From DATAQC01 sp038232455 (GTDB lineage: Bacteria > Actinomycetota > Acidimicrobiia > Acidimicrobiales > AC-14), in contig JBBSHU010000015.1 in the NCBI GenBank assembly GCA_038232455.1, positions 1-36,915 of the forward strand: a stretch of DNA of 36,915 nt. The letters run 5' to 3'. The position numbers and the translations under genes were made by a program. The notes under the pieces were generated by a model that saw only the letters and a program-made list of their open reading frames with translations, was not told the origin of the DNA and did not search any database. Shown here piece by piece: positions 16,657 to 24,285 of the stretch (position 1 is its first letter; every line of letters begins with the position of its first letter).

Positions 16657-17250
16657 ATGGCTCCGCCGGACATGCCGCAGCGGTCGTCCGACGGCGGTCC
16701 GGGCGACACCGTCGACCTCGACGGTGTCGTGCTGGACGACGCCCGTACGGGTGAACCGTTCGACTTCGGAACCGACCACGGGCTCCTCGTTCTCGCCGTC
16801 ATCCGTCACCGGTACTGACTGCCGTGCCAGGAGCATCTCGTGGAGATGCAGGGTCGCCGGTCCGACTTCGAGGCTCTCAGGGCCACCGTGGTGGCCGCCG
16901 GCTTCAGTCCCGCCCCCGCCCTGGCCACACTGGCCGATCGTCTGGAATGGCCGTGGGGCTTCCTGGCCGATCCCGAACGCGTCCTCTACGAGCGGTTGGG
17001 CCTCCAGCGGGCGTCGCTACGCGACGTTCTCGGTCCGGGAGCCGTCCGCCATTACCGCGATGCCGTGGCCCAGGGCCGCGAGGTTCACCGCCCGGTGGAA
17101 GATCCGCGCCAACTCGGCGCCGACGCTGTCGTGGTCGAGAGCCGAACCGTGTGGCTCCGTCGCCAGGTGAGCCCCGACGACCGACCTTCGGCGGAGACGG
17201 TCCTGCAGGTTGTCGCCAGGGTCGCGGGGCCCGACCCCAACCAACCCTGA
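16657..17250 (+). CDS. Peroxiredoxin-like (AhpC/TSA-type) selenoprotein with in-frame UGA (UxxC motif)
   Basis: The frame is open from 16648 to 17250 except for one TGA at 16816-16818. Reading it as selenocysteine gives 197 residues from ATG 16657 with Sec at position 54: LLVLAVIRHRY-U-LPC-QEHLVEMQ. Relatives have (V/F)xRHxxCPxCREH here, with the peroxidatic Cys exactly at the UGA and the second Cys (here Cys57) three residues on, so the redox motif is UxxC. Downstream the fold continues as expected, including WGFLADPERVLYERLGLQRAS. The protein should reduce peroxides or disulfides in the cytoplasm. A hairpin at SECIS distance follows the UGA. Annotation pipelines would call only 16840-17250, losing the active site. 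Alternatively this is a Cys-to-stop pseudogene, but the intact flanks and hairpin argue against that. No sel genes are in the window. Confidence 0.8.
16833..16849 (+). promoter_or_regulatory. Candidate bacterial SECIS element
   Basis: The mRNA can form a perfect 7-bp stem, GCAUCUC with GAGAUGC, closed by the loop GUG. The 17-nt hairpin begins 14 nt after the UGA, and its loop begins 22 nt after. Bacterial SECIS elements lie just downstream of the UGA inside the coding region, have a minimal upper hairpin of about 17 nt and need a G early in the loop; all fit here. It would recruit SelB with Sec-tRNA. No lower stem or bulged U is obvious by eye. Confidence 0.65.
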
Positions 17251-17270
17251 CGGGCCGGGAGCGGAGATTT

Positions 17271-17291
17271 GCCCGTTCCCGGGGAACGGGC
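17271..17291. terminator. Hairpin between convergent genes, likely bidirectional terminator
   Basis: GCCCGTTCC-CGG-GGAACGGGC is a perfect 9-bp inverted repeat with a three-base loop. It lies between the stop of the selenoprotein gene (17250) and the stop of the Wzz/BY-kinase gene (17298). There is no long T-run on either side, so termination strength is uncertain. The position fits a shared terminator. Confidence 0.6.
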
Positions 17292-17297
17292 CCGTCG

Positions 17298-18854
17298 CTA
17301 CCGCGGGGCGGGGCGCTTGGCCACCGCCGGTGCCCGGTCGCCCGTGGCTTCGGGCAGGTGGTAGTACTCGCCGTAGCTGTCCCCGTAGGTGTCGTGGGCG
17401 GAAGCGCCGTTCAAGATGGTGCCGGCCACGGGGGCGTTCACCTGGCGTAACAACTCGAGCGCTCGCATGAGATTCCGACGGTCGGTCACCCCGGCGCGGC
17501 ACACGAGCAGCGTGGCGTCGGCATGGGCGGCGGAAACGAGCGCATCGGTCACGGGAAGGACCGGTGGGCAATCGAGCAAGACGACATCGGCGGCTTGGCG
17601 CAGTGCGTCGATGATCTCGGCCGTGCGTTTGGAGGAGAGGAGCTCGGAGGGGTTGGGCGGTCGTGGCCCCGACGGCAACAGCAGCAAGTTCGGCACATCG
17701 GCGACCGGGGCCATGGCGTTGGACAGCGGGACTCGCCCGATGACCACCGACGTGAGGCCCGCCCGGTTCTCCTGGCCGTAGACCTGATGCATCCGCGGGC
17801 GTCGGAGGTCGCAATCCACCACGATCACCCGTTGCCCGGTCCTGGCGATGGCCCCCGCCAGGTGCGCGACCATTGTCGTCTTGCCGTCGCGGACCCCCGG
17901 GCTCGTGATCTGGAGCACTTGGGCGGGAGACTCGATGCCCAGGAACTTGACGGTCGTGCGCAGGGTCCGGAACGCTTCCGGCGCATCCGCCCGGATCGAC
18001 CCGGTACCCCGCCCCCCGCCGTCCTCATCGGACTTCCACCCCGGCACGGTCGGGATGAGCCCGAGCACGGGGAGGCCGGGAGCGGCCCGCTCGAGGTCCT
18101 CCTTCGTCTTCACCGAGTTGTCCAGGTAGTCGCGGGCAAACGCCGCCCCCACGCCTAGGACGAGCCCGAAGGAGAGGGCCCAGAGCCCGGTCCGGAACGG
18201 TCGCGGCTTTGCAGGAGCCGCCGGGGCCACGGCCGGTGTCACGAGCCGGGCACTGCTGCCCGAAAGGGGCTCGTTGACCTGGAGCTCGCCCAACTTCTGC
18301 CGGAACGCTCCCTGGGCTTGAACCAGCGTGTCGCGCTCGACCCCGGTGGCCCCGTCGATCTGGCCCTGCAGGTCGGTGATCTTGGTCTGGATGGATTTGG
18401 TGAGGGCCAGGACCTCGTCGACAGCCTGCTGGCGCAGAAGGTCGACGAACGCCTCGGCATACGCGTTTGCCACCGCCGCGGCCTTCTGGGCGCTGGGTTC
18501 CTGGGCGGTGATACCGATGACATCGGCGTCCTTGGCCGCCGCCGCCGAGATCTTCGGTGCTCGGCCCACCTTCTTCTCGGCCGCCGTACGAACCTGGGGA
18601 CCCTCGATCACCCGGATCTGCGTCTCGAGGGCCCTCGCAGGGTCGGGCGTCGGCGAATTGTTGGTGCCGAAGACGGAGTTGGTGGAGGCCTGCTGCACCA
18701 CAACCTCGGCAGTGGCCTCGTAGACGTGTGGGCCGGCCAGACCGATGGCCACGGCGACCACGGCAACGCCGATAGCGATAAGGGCGATCAGGAGTCGGCT
18801 GCGGCGAAGGACGCGCAGATAGTCGCTCGGATGGAGTTGTTCCCGCTCGACCAT
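17298..18854 (-). CDS. Wzz-type chain-length protein fused to BY-kinase (polysaccharide co-polymerase)
   Basis: I place the start at ATG 18854, where it overlaps the preceding stop by one base (TGATG); the frame is open further upstream but without Wzz features. The 518-residue protein has a Wzz domain with helix 1 (about 20-40), an extracellular coiled region (about 80-195) and helix 2 (about 222-240). A cytoplasmic BY-kinase domain follows: EAFRTLRTTV (293-302), Walker A in TSPGVRDGKTT (317-327), Walker A' in VIVVDCDLRRPR (343-354), Walker B in VVLLDCPPVLP (424-434). The C-terminus has a tyrosine cluster (Tyr490, 494, 497, 498) for autophosphorylation. Such proteins control chain length and export of capsular or exopolysaccharide. 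It is translationally coupled to the glycosyltransferase. Confidence 0.92.
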   Translation of the reverse strand: MVEREQLHPSDYLRVLRRSRLLIALIAIGVAVVAVAIGLAGPHVYEATAEVVVQQASTNSVFGTNNSPTPDPARALETQIRVIEGPQVRTAAEKKVGRAPKISAAAAKDADVIGITAQEPSAQKAAAVANAYAEAFVDLLRQQAVDEVLALTKSIQTKITDLQGQIDGATGVERDTLVQAQGAFRQKLGELQVNEPLSGSSARLVTPAVAPAAPAKPRPFRTGLWALSFGLVLGVGAAFARDYLDNSVKTKEDLERAAPGLPVLGLIPTVPGWKSDEDGGGRGTGSIRADAPEAFRTLRTTVKFLGIESPAQVLQITSPGVRDGKTTMVAHLAGAIARTGQRVIVVDCDLRRPRMHQVYGQENRAGLTSVVIGRVPLSNAMAPVADVPNLLLLPSGPRPPNPSELLSSKRTAEIIDALRQAADVVLLDCPPVLPVTDALVSAAHADATLLVCRAGVTDRRNLMRALELLRQVNAPVAGTILNGASAHDTYGDSYGEYYHLPEATGDRAPAVAKRPAPR

Positions 18855-19834
18855 CAAATGGTGCTTTTCCCCGGCTCGGCCACGTAGGGCATGGTAGCGG
18901 GACCCACCTTCACCGCCCCGTTGGGGCCGGCGAGACCAGAGCTCCCGTCGAGATTGGTCAGGACCGACCAGTCGAGAGGCGCGGTGATCCGGCGCACCGG
19001 CCAGCGACGCCGGACCCGCAGTGCCCTCCGCTGCCATGCCAGGTTGGCATCCCAGTGCCACTTGCGGTGGAGCTCCAGGTGACTGAACTCGAACAGAGCG
19101 TCGGTCCTCGGGCTTCGCGTGGCCCGCTCGGCGTGGATGACCGGCCCGCAGTCCACGAGGGCCAGGCGCCACGAGGATTGCTGGCAACGCAGTGACCAGT
19201 CGATGTCCTCGGCGTAGAGGGGGAACCGCTCGTCCAGACCCCCGACCGAGGAGTAGGCCCGGCTGCTGACGGCGAGGCAGGTCCAGGGCAGATACTCACC
19301 ATGAGCCAGGAATCGTGTGCCCGACGGTGGCTCCTGGTTGCGCGCGGCCCAGCCGCTCGTGTGCTTCAACAGACTTCTCTGGAGATCCATGAGCCGGCCG
19401 TTGCGGAGACCAGCCGCCCGGAGGGCCTCCTTCGTCGGCGTGGGCAAGGTGCCGACGCTGAACGTCGGCTCGCCCGGCACCGAGCAGAGCACCGCCCCGG
19501 CGGCGGCCAACGTCTCGTCGTCCTCGAGCGTCGATACCAGCTGGCGAAGATCCTCCGGGCGCGCCTGGAGATCGAAGTTCACAATGCAGGCGGCCGGGCA
19601 ACGCCCATCGGCGAATGTGCGGCCGAGGGCGGCGTTCACGTTCTGGGCGAATCCGAGAGGAACGGGGTTTCGGGTGACGACGGCACCGGCCGGAAGGTCG
19701 GCGTATTCGTGGTCGGCGGGATCGTTCAGGGTCAGGTGAAGGCGCCAGCACCCTGGGAGGTCCACGAGCCATACCGGAAGCGTGAAACCTCCGTGGAGGA
19801 TGCAGACGATGTCGATCGGCGGAGCGGGGGGCAC
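18854..19834 (-). CDS. Glycosyltransferase family 2, rhamnosyltransferase-like
   Basis: The 326-residue protein starts at GTG 19834. Its N-terminus is a compact GT-A fold: IDIVCILHGG, LTLNDPADHEYADL, and PLGFAQNVNAALGRTF, which resembles the LGFAxNxNxG motif of WbbL-like rhamnosyltransferases. NFDLQARPE takes the place of the usual D-x-D. ERFPLYAEDIDWSLRCQ is the conserved E-D-D/x-D-W catalytic-base segment. No signal peptide or membrane helix is clear, so it is cytoplasmic or peripheral. It lies upstream of the Wzz/BY-kinase and overlaps it by one base, so it should act in the same surface-polysaccharide pathway. The sugar donor cannot be assigned with certainty. Confidence 0.88.
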   Translation of the reverse strand: MPPAPPIDIVCILHGGFTLPVWLVDLPGCWRLHLTLNDPADHEYADLPAGAVVTRNPVPLGFAQNVNAALGRTFADGRCPAACIVNFDLQARPEDLRQLVSTLEDDETLAAAGAVLCSVPGEPTFSVGTLPTPTKEALRAAGLRNGRLMDLQRSLLKHTSGWAARNQEPPSGTRFLAHGEYLPWTCLAVSSRAYSSVGGLDERFPLYAEDIDWSLRCQQSSWRLALVDCGPVIHAERATRSPRTDALFEFSHLELHRKWHWDANLAWQRRALRVRRRWPVRRITAPLDWSVLTNLDGSSGLAGPNGAVKVGPATMPYVAEPGKSTI

Positions 19835-19881
19835 CGGGTGAGCCTGTCATGCCCCAACCTGGCACTCCAGCCCCGATGCAC

Positions 19882-19917
19882 CTTCAGCAGTTCTTCAGGT
19901 AAAGGTGAGAGTCTCAT
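19882..19917 (+). promoter_or_regulatory. Direct-repeat regulator site upstream of the first FtsH gene (site 1)
   Basis: CTTCAG at 19882-19887 and again at 19893-19898 repeat with an 11-bp period. Six bases on is GTGAGA (19905-19910), followed by TCTCAT (19912-19917), a possible -10. The same arrangement occurs at 26000 and 32693. An 11-bp direct repeat just upstream of a -10 is the pattern bound by OmpR/PhoB-family regulators. Confidence 0.6.
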
Positions 19918-19991
19918 GGGCGGCGGGAGCGGGGCACAGTGGTGAGGAGTTCCGCCGACAACAACGTTTCGGTCGACCGAGGAGGCAGGCG

Positions 19992-21986
19992 ATGAAGTTG
20001 CCGCAGCGTGGAACCCCTCCGGACAAGCCGACCCCGGCCATACCGGTCACCGAGGACAAGGCACCGTCGCATCAGGGGAAGGAGCGGCGCCGACGCTCGG
20101 AACGAGGCCCCACCGGGGACCTGGCGATCGCCCTGATGGTGCTTCTCGCCGTCTATGGAGCGGCCCTCTATGCCCTCCGCCCGGCGTCACCCGGTCGCGA
20201 GTTGCCTTTGGACGTGGTCATCCGGGCCGCCAACGACCACAACCTGCCGACGGCCCGGTTCCTCGACGAGGACGCCCGCATCACGGGCACCATCGTGACG
20301 GCGCCGGGGCAGCCCCCGCTGAAGTACTTCACGTCGTACCCGGCCAGCGACGCCGCCACCAACGACCTCCTCAAGTCGTTCTATACGGGGGGAACCCGGA
20401 TCACCGTCGACTCCCAATCCACCAAACGCCTGATCCGCTTCCTGGCCCAGTTCCTCCTGCCCCTCCTAATCCTGGCCGACCTCTTCGCCCTGCTCTTCTC
20501 GCTTTCGCGAACGGGTGGGGGCACCAAGGAGTTCTCCGTGTTCGGGCGTATCGGCGACCGGAGGCTCAAACAACCGGGGGCCTCGACGTTCGGTGATGTG
20601 GCGGCCATGGAGGAACCGCTGGCCGAGCTGGTGGAGGTGCGGGACTTCCTCGCCGATCGTTCGGCGTTCGACCGCATGGGTGCCCGACCGCCCAAGGGCG
20701 TGCTGCTGATGGGCCCTCCGGGATGTGGCAAGACCCTCATGGCCCGGGCGGTGGCAGGCGAGGCCCAAGCGGCCTTTTTCAGCGTGTCGGGATCGGAGTT
20801 CGTGGAGTCGCTGGTGGGCGTCGGAGCGGCACGGGTCCGCGACCTGTTCCGCCAGGCCCGGTCGTCGGCTCCGGCCATCCTCTTTATCGACGAGCTCGAT
20901 GCCGTGGGACGCCAACGGGGGACCGGCCTCGGCGGCGGCCACGACGAGCGGGAACAGACGCTCAACGAGCTGTTGGTACAGATGGACGGCTTTTCCCCCA
21001 GCGAGGGCGTGGTCGTGATCGCCGCCACCAACCGCCCCGACATCCTCGATCCCGCCCTCCTCCGCCCCGGTCGCTTCGACCGTCAGGTGACAGTGGAACG
21101 CCCCGACCTGGCCGGGCGGCTCGCCATTCTCCGCCTGCACGCCAAGGGCAAGCGCCTCGAAGACGCCAAGGCCGATCTCCCCGCCGTCGCCGCAGCCAGT
21201 CCTGGCTTCACCGGCGCCGACCTGGCCAACGTGCTCAACGAGGCAGCCCTGTTGGCCGTGCGGGAGCGGTCCGTGGCCGTGGCCCGCAGCCATCTCGACG
21301 AAGCGGTCGAACGGGTCGTAAGCGGGCCGCGCCGCCGGGCCTCCATCCTGTCGGCCGACGATCAGCGCCGGATCGCCTACCACGAGGGTGCTCACGCGGT
21401 GGTGGCCGTGGCCCTGGGCAAGGCCGACCTGGTGGAGAAGCTCTCCATCATCTCCCGGGGCCAGGGCGTCGGTCACCTGTCGCTGTTCGACGGCGGGGCG
21501 GTGCTGCCCACCCGGGGCGACATGGAGTCGAGCATCGCCATCGCCATGGCCGGCGTGGCCGTCGAGGAGCTGGTCTTCAACGAGCCCTCGATCGGCTCCG
21601 AAGCCGACCTGCAGCGGGCCACCACCACGGCGCGCGACATGGCCGGCCGGTTCGGGATGAGCGCCCGCCTGGGCCGGGTGCGGATCCTGGCCGAGCACAA
21701 GGAGGTGTTCCTCGGGCGCGACTACCTCCTGACCAACGAGGTGTCCCAGCCCACGCTCGAGCACCTCGACACCGAGGTACGGCGCATCCTCGACGAGCAG
21801 GAACAGCGGGCCACCGCCCTTCTCGTCGCCTCCCGCTCGACCCTGGATGCGCTGGCCGATGCCCTGGTGGCCCACGAGACCCTCAAGGGACCCGACCTGC
21901 ACGAGATCCTCGCCGGCGTCCACGGCCGGCCAGGGCGCCCGGACAACGGGGCCAAGGCCGGCGCCTGGTGGCGCTCCCAGACCTAG
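19992..21986 (+). CDS. ftsH: FtsH-like membrane AAA+ zinc metalloprotease, paralogue 1 (Leu at pore position)
   Basis: ATG 19992 has GGAGG at good spacing and gives 664 residues. A basic, Pro-rich N-tail is followed by helix 1 (about 44-62), an extracytoplasmic domain, and helix 2 (about 150-171). The AAA+ module has Walker A GPPGCGKT (241-248), Walker B ILFIDELD (297-304) and the second region of homology ending RPGRFDR. The peptidase has HEGAH (464-468) and the distal zinc Asp in GSEADLQRAT. FtsH extracts and degrades membrane and short-lived proteins. The pore segment reads VESLVGVG, so Leu274 replaces the aromatic residue (Phe, or Tyr in paralogue 2) that pulls substrate. It may be a specialised protease. 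The gene is divergent from the polysaccharide pair and carries the shared promoter motif. Confidence 0.92.
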   Translation: MKLPQRGTPPDKPTPAIPVTEDKAPSHQGKERRRRSERGPTGDLAIALMVLLAVYGAALYALRPASPGRELPLDVVIRAANDHNLPTARFLDEDARITGTIVTAPGQPPLKYFTSYPASDAATNDLLKSFYTGGTRITVDSQSTKRLIRFLAQFLLPLLILADLFALLFSLSRTGGGTKEFSVFGRIGDRRLKQPGASTFGDVAAMEEPLAELVEVRDFLADRSAFDRMGARPPKGVLLMGPPGCGKTLMARAVAGEAQAAFFSVSGSEFVESLVGVGAARVRDLFRQARSSAPAILFIDELDAVGRQRGTGLGGGHDEREQTLNELLVQMDGFSPSEGVVVIAATNRPDILDPALLRPGRFDRQVTVERPDLAGRLAILRLHAKGKRLEDAKADLPAVAAASPGFTGADLANVLNEAALLAVRERSVAVARSHLDEAVERVVSGPRRRASILSADDQRRIAYHEGAHAVVAVALGKADLVEKLSIISRGQGVGHLSLFDGGAVLPTRGDMESSIAIAMAGVAVEELVFNEPSIGSEADLQRATTTARDMAGRFGMSARLGRVRILAEHKEVFLGRDYLLTNEVSQPTLEHLDTEVRRILDEQEQRATALLVASRSTLDALADALVAHETLKGPDLHEILAGVHGRPGRPDNGAKAGAWWRSQT

Positions 21987-22040
21987 CCGGTGGCCCAGAC
22001 AACCCTGGTCGCCGACTCCCCGGGACGCGTAGGTGAGCGT

Positions 22041-22709
22041 ATGAAAGCGAGGATTCTCGTCGTCGAGGACGACGAGCCCATCCGTACGGCCCTCGGGGTG
22101 GCGCTCGGCGGTGAGGGCTACGAGGTCAGGACCGAGGAGGACGGTTCGGCCATCGCCCGAGTGGCCGAGGAGTTCCGGCCCGACCTGGCCGTCCTCGACG
22201 TTCGCCTACCCGTCGGGCCGGACGGGTACGGCGTGGCGCGCGTGCTGCGGGCCACGAACGACCTGCCGCTGTTGTTCCTGACTGCCGCCGACAGCCTCGA
22301 CGCCCGGTTGGCCGGGTTCGACGCCGGGGCCGACGACTACATGGTGAAGCCCTTCTCGATGGCCGAGCTGCTGGTTCGGATCCATGCTCTCCTGCGTCGG
22401 GCGGGCCGGCTGTCGTCCCAGGTTCGCCAGGTCGGCGACCTGGTTATCGACGAGGCAGCCCGGACGGTGCTTCGGGCGGGACAGCCGTTGGAGCTGACCC
22501 GCACCGAGTACAACCTCCTCTGCGTGCTGGCCCAGCATCACGGGCAGGTGCTGTCGAAGATCCAACTGCTGACCCTGGTGTGGGGCTTCGACGCCTATGG
22601 CACCAACCTCGTCGAGGTTCACGTCAGCACCTTGCGGCGTAAGCTCGAGACGCTCGGGCCTCGCCTGGTGCACACCGTTCGAGGGGCAGGATATGTGCTC
22701 CGAGCCTGA
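22041..22709 (+). CDS. OmpR/PhoB-family response regulator
   Basis: ATG 22041 follows TAGGTGAG and gives 222 residues; the frame is open upstream but the receiver begins here. The receiver domain has the acidic pair Asp10-Asp11, phospho-acceptor Asp53 in LAVLDVRLP, the switch Thr in LFLTAAD, and Lys in DDYMVKPFS. The winged-helix domain covers about 125-222 (ELTRTEYNLLCVLAQH, LLTLVWGFDAYGTNLVEVHVSTLRRKLE, VRGAGYVLRA). It is a transcription factor activated by phosphorylation. The gene lies 54 bases after the first FtsH gene, and its last 17 bases overlap the next gene. A histidine kinase is encoded nearby on the other strand. Such regulators bind 11-bp-spaced direct repeats, like those at 19882, 26000 and 32693. 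Confidence 0.95.
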   Translation: MKARILVVEDDEPIRTALGVALGGEGYEVRTEEDGSAIARVAEEFRPDLAVLDVRLPVGPDGYGVARVLRATNDLPLLFLTAADSLDARLAGFDAGADDYMVKPFSMAELLVRIHALLRRAGRLSSQVRQVGDLVIDEAARTVLRAGQPLELTRTEYNLLCVLAQHHGQVLSKIQLLTLVWGFDAYGTNLVEVHVSTLRRKLETLGPRLVHTVRGAGYVLRA

Positions 22710-23460
22710 GGGTGACCGAGGGCCACCCACCAAGAAGCTGGCCATCGCCGGAAAGGGCGGTTCCGGCAAGACCGTGTTGGCGGCGCTGCTGACCCGGGTC
22801 TTCAGCGAGCGAGGCCTGCTGGTGCTTGCCGTCGACCTCGACGCCAACCCCGGTCTGGCCATCGCCCTCGGGATTCCGGCCTACGACATCGCCCTCCCGG
22901 ACAGCGCCATCGAGCGCCAGCCCGACGTGCCCTACGGGTGGGGGCTGGCCCGTGACCTGACCGCAGCCGAGGCCGTCCGCCGCCACGCTTTCCAGGCCGC
23001 GGGAAAGGTCGCCTTCCTCGGCTTCGGCAACATGGCCGGTGTACACACGCCCCTTCATCACTACCTCAGTGCCGTGCGCCAGATAACCGCCCAGTTCGAA
23101 GAGCCCGGTTGGGTGGTCGTCGCCGATCTGGCTGCCGGCCCCACCAACGCCTACGAGGGATACGCCAACTTCGCCTCGCTGGCCCTGGTCACGGTGGAAG
23201 CGACGCCCACGTCGATCCTCACCGGCCGGCGCCTGTGCGAGATCCTGAGCCACGACAACGTCGACACCGGCGTGGTGGTGACGAATGTGCGGAGCCCGGA
23301 TGAGGTCGACCGGGTGAGCGCCCAGATGCCCGTGATCGGGGCTGTCCCCTTCGATGCCGAGATCCGGCGACTGGCCCGAGAGGGCTCGCTCCGAGACCTG
23401 GACTCCGAAAACCCAGCTGTCGCAGCCGTTCGTATGTTGGTCGACACGTTAGGGTTCTGA
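22693..23460 (+). CDS. CooC/MinD-like P-loop ATPase, member 1
   Basis: ATG 22693 overlaps the end of the response regulator gene by 17 bases, so the two are translationally coupled. The 255-residue product has KLAIAGKGGSGKTVLAALL (deviant Walker A with the signature Lys, as in SIMIBI-class ATPases), VLAVDLDANPGLAIALG (Walker A' region) and VVVADLAAGPTNAYEG in the switch II position. VVVTNVRSPDE is the base-recognition region. This is the architecture of CooC-type nickel-insertion ATPases and MinD relatives. The Cys pair found in CooC and in the next gene is missing; an aromatic/His-rich segment (VHTPLHHYL) stands nearby. It may work as a heterodimer with member 2. The partner protein is unknown. 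Confidence 0.8.
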   Translation: MCSEPEGDRGPPTKKLAIAGKGGSGKTVLAALLTRVFSERGLLVLAVDLDANPGLAIALGIPAYDIALPDSAIERQPDVPYGWGLARDLTAAEAVRRHAFQAAGKVAFLGFGNMAGVHTPLHHYLSAVRQITAQFEEPGWVVVADLAAGPTNAYEGYANFASLALVTVEATPTSILTGRRLCEILSHDNVDTGVVVTNVRSPDEVDRVSAQMPVIGAVPFDAEIRRLAREGSLRDLDSENPAVAAVRMLVDTLGF

Positions 23461-23511
23461 CCATCGGGGCCCCGTGGCGAAGGGTCCTTTGACGAAAAGG
23501 AAGGGTCGCAG

Positions 23512-24282
23512 ATGAAGTTGGCCATCACCGGTAAAGGCGGCGTCGGCAAGACCACGCTGACCGCTGCGCTGGCCCGCACCTATGGTCGGTTGGGTAATTC
23601 GGTGGTCGCCGTCGACGCCGACCCCAATCCCAACCTGGGCATCGCCCTCGGCCTGGGTGTCGAGCGGACCGACGGCGTGGCCGGGGTGGCGAACGTGGTC
23701 AACCAGGAGAAGGCCGCCCACAGCCACGACGCCAGCCCGACCACGGATCTGCCCGCCAAGGAGGCGGAGGATTTTCTCGATGCGCTGGGCGTCACGGCGT
23801 CCGACGGGGTCCGCCTTCTGCAGACGGGGCGAATCGAACGACCGGGGGAGGGGTGCCTGTGCTGCGGATCGCACCGTACGACCCGGGAGATCTTCGACGG
23901 GCTCGCCGCCGAGGACCGCATCGTGCTCGCCGATCTGGAGGCGGGAGTCACCGACCTCTGCTGGACCGATCCCAAGCCGGCGGACGGCGTCGTGGTGGTG
24001 GCCACTCCCGATCGCAGCGCGGTGGAGGTGGCTCGGCGGGCCCTCCAGGTCACCAGCGACCTCGGGGTGACCAATGTCGTGGTCGTGGTGAACCGGGTCG
24101 AGGGAGGCAATGACGCCCAGTGGGTTCGCGACCTGCTCCCCGGCGCCGACGTCGTGGAGATCCCCGAAGACCCGACGATTGCCGAGGCGGAACGCCGGTG
24201 CATCTCTCCCCTCGAGATTGCCGACGACTGCCCGGCCATGCTGGCCGTCCAGAGCCTGAGCGGCCAACTGCTGCGCGCCTGA
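23512..24282 (+). CDS. CooC-like metal-insertion ATPase, member 2, with Cys motif
   Basis: ATG 23512 is preceded by AAAGGAAGGG. The 256-residue protein begins MKLAITGKGGVGKTTLTAAL with a deviant Walker A (7-14). VVAVDADPNPNLGIALGLG is the nucleotide/switch I region, and VLADLEAGVTDLCW is switch II. PGEGCLCCGSH (Cys115, 117, 118) holds the C-x-C pair through which CooC dimers bind metal. CooC loads nickel into carbon monoxide dehydrogenase. No CODH or other nickel enzyme is in the window, so the client is unknown. It lies 51 bases after member 1 and ends three bases from the stop of the convergent histidine kinase. Confidence 0.85.
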   Translation: MKLAITGKGGVGKTTLTAALARTYGRLGNSVVAVDADPNPNLGIALGLGVERTDGVAGVANVVNQEKAAHSHDASPTTDLPAKEAEDFLDALGVTASDGVRLLQTGRIERPGEGCLCCGSHRTTREIFDGLAAEDRIVLADLEAGVTDLCWTDPKPADGVVVVATPDRSAVEVARRALQVTSDLGVTNVVVVVNRVEGGNDAQWVRDLLPGADVVEIPEDPTIAEAERRCISPLEIADDCPAMLAVQSLSGQLLRA

Positions 24283-24285
24283 GGG

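Noticed and set aside
16840..17250. Separate 136-residue CDS starting at GTG 16840 as the peroxiredoxin gene
   Set aside because: It would begin in the SECIS-like hairpin and lack the active-site strand. The same frame is open upstream with matching family residues across the TGA.
20466..21923. Antisense frame of 485 codons opposite the first FtsH gene
   Set aside because: A mirror of the third-codon GC bias of the FtsH gene; no recognisable domain.
22693..24282. CO dehydrogenase maturation operon
   Set aside because: The two CooC-like ATPases fit, but no CODH catalytic subunit or other nickel enzyme is in the window, so the pathway cannot be claimed.
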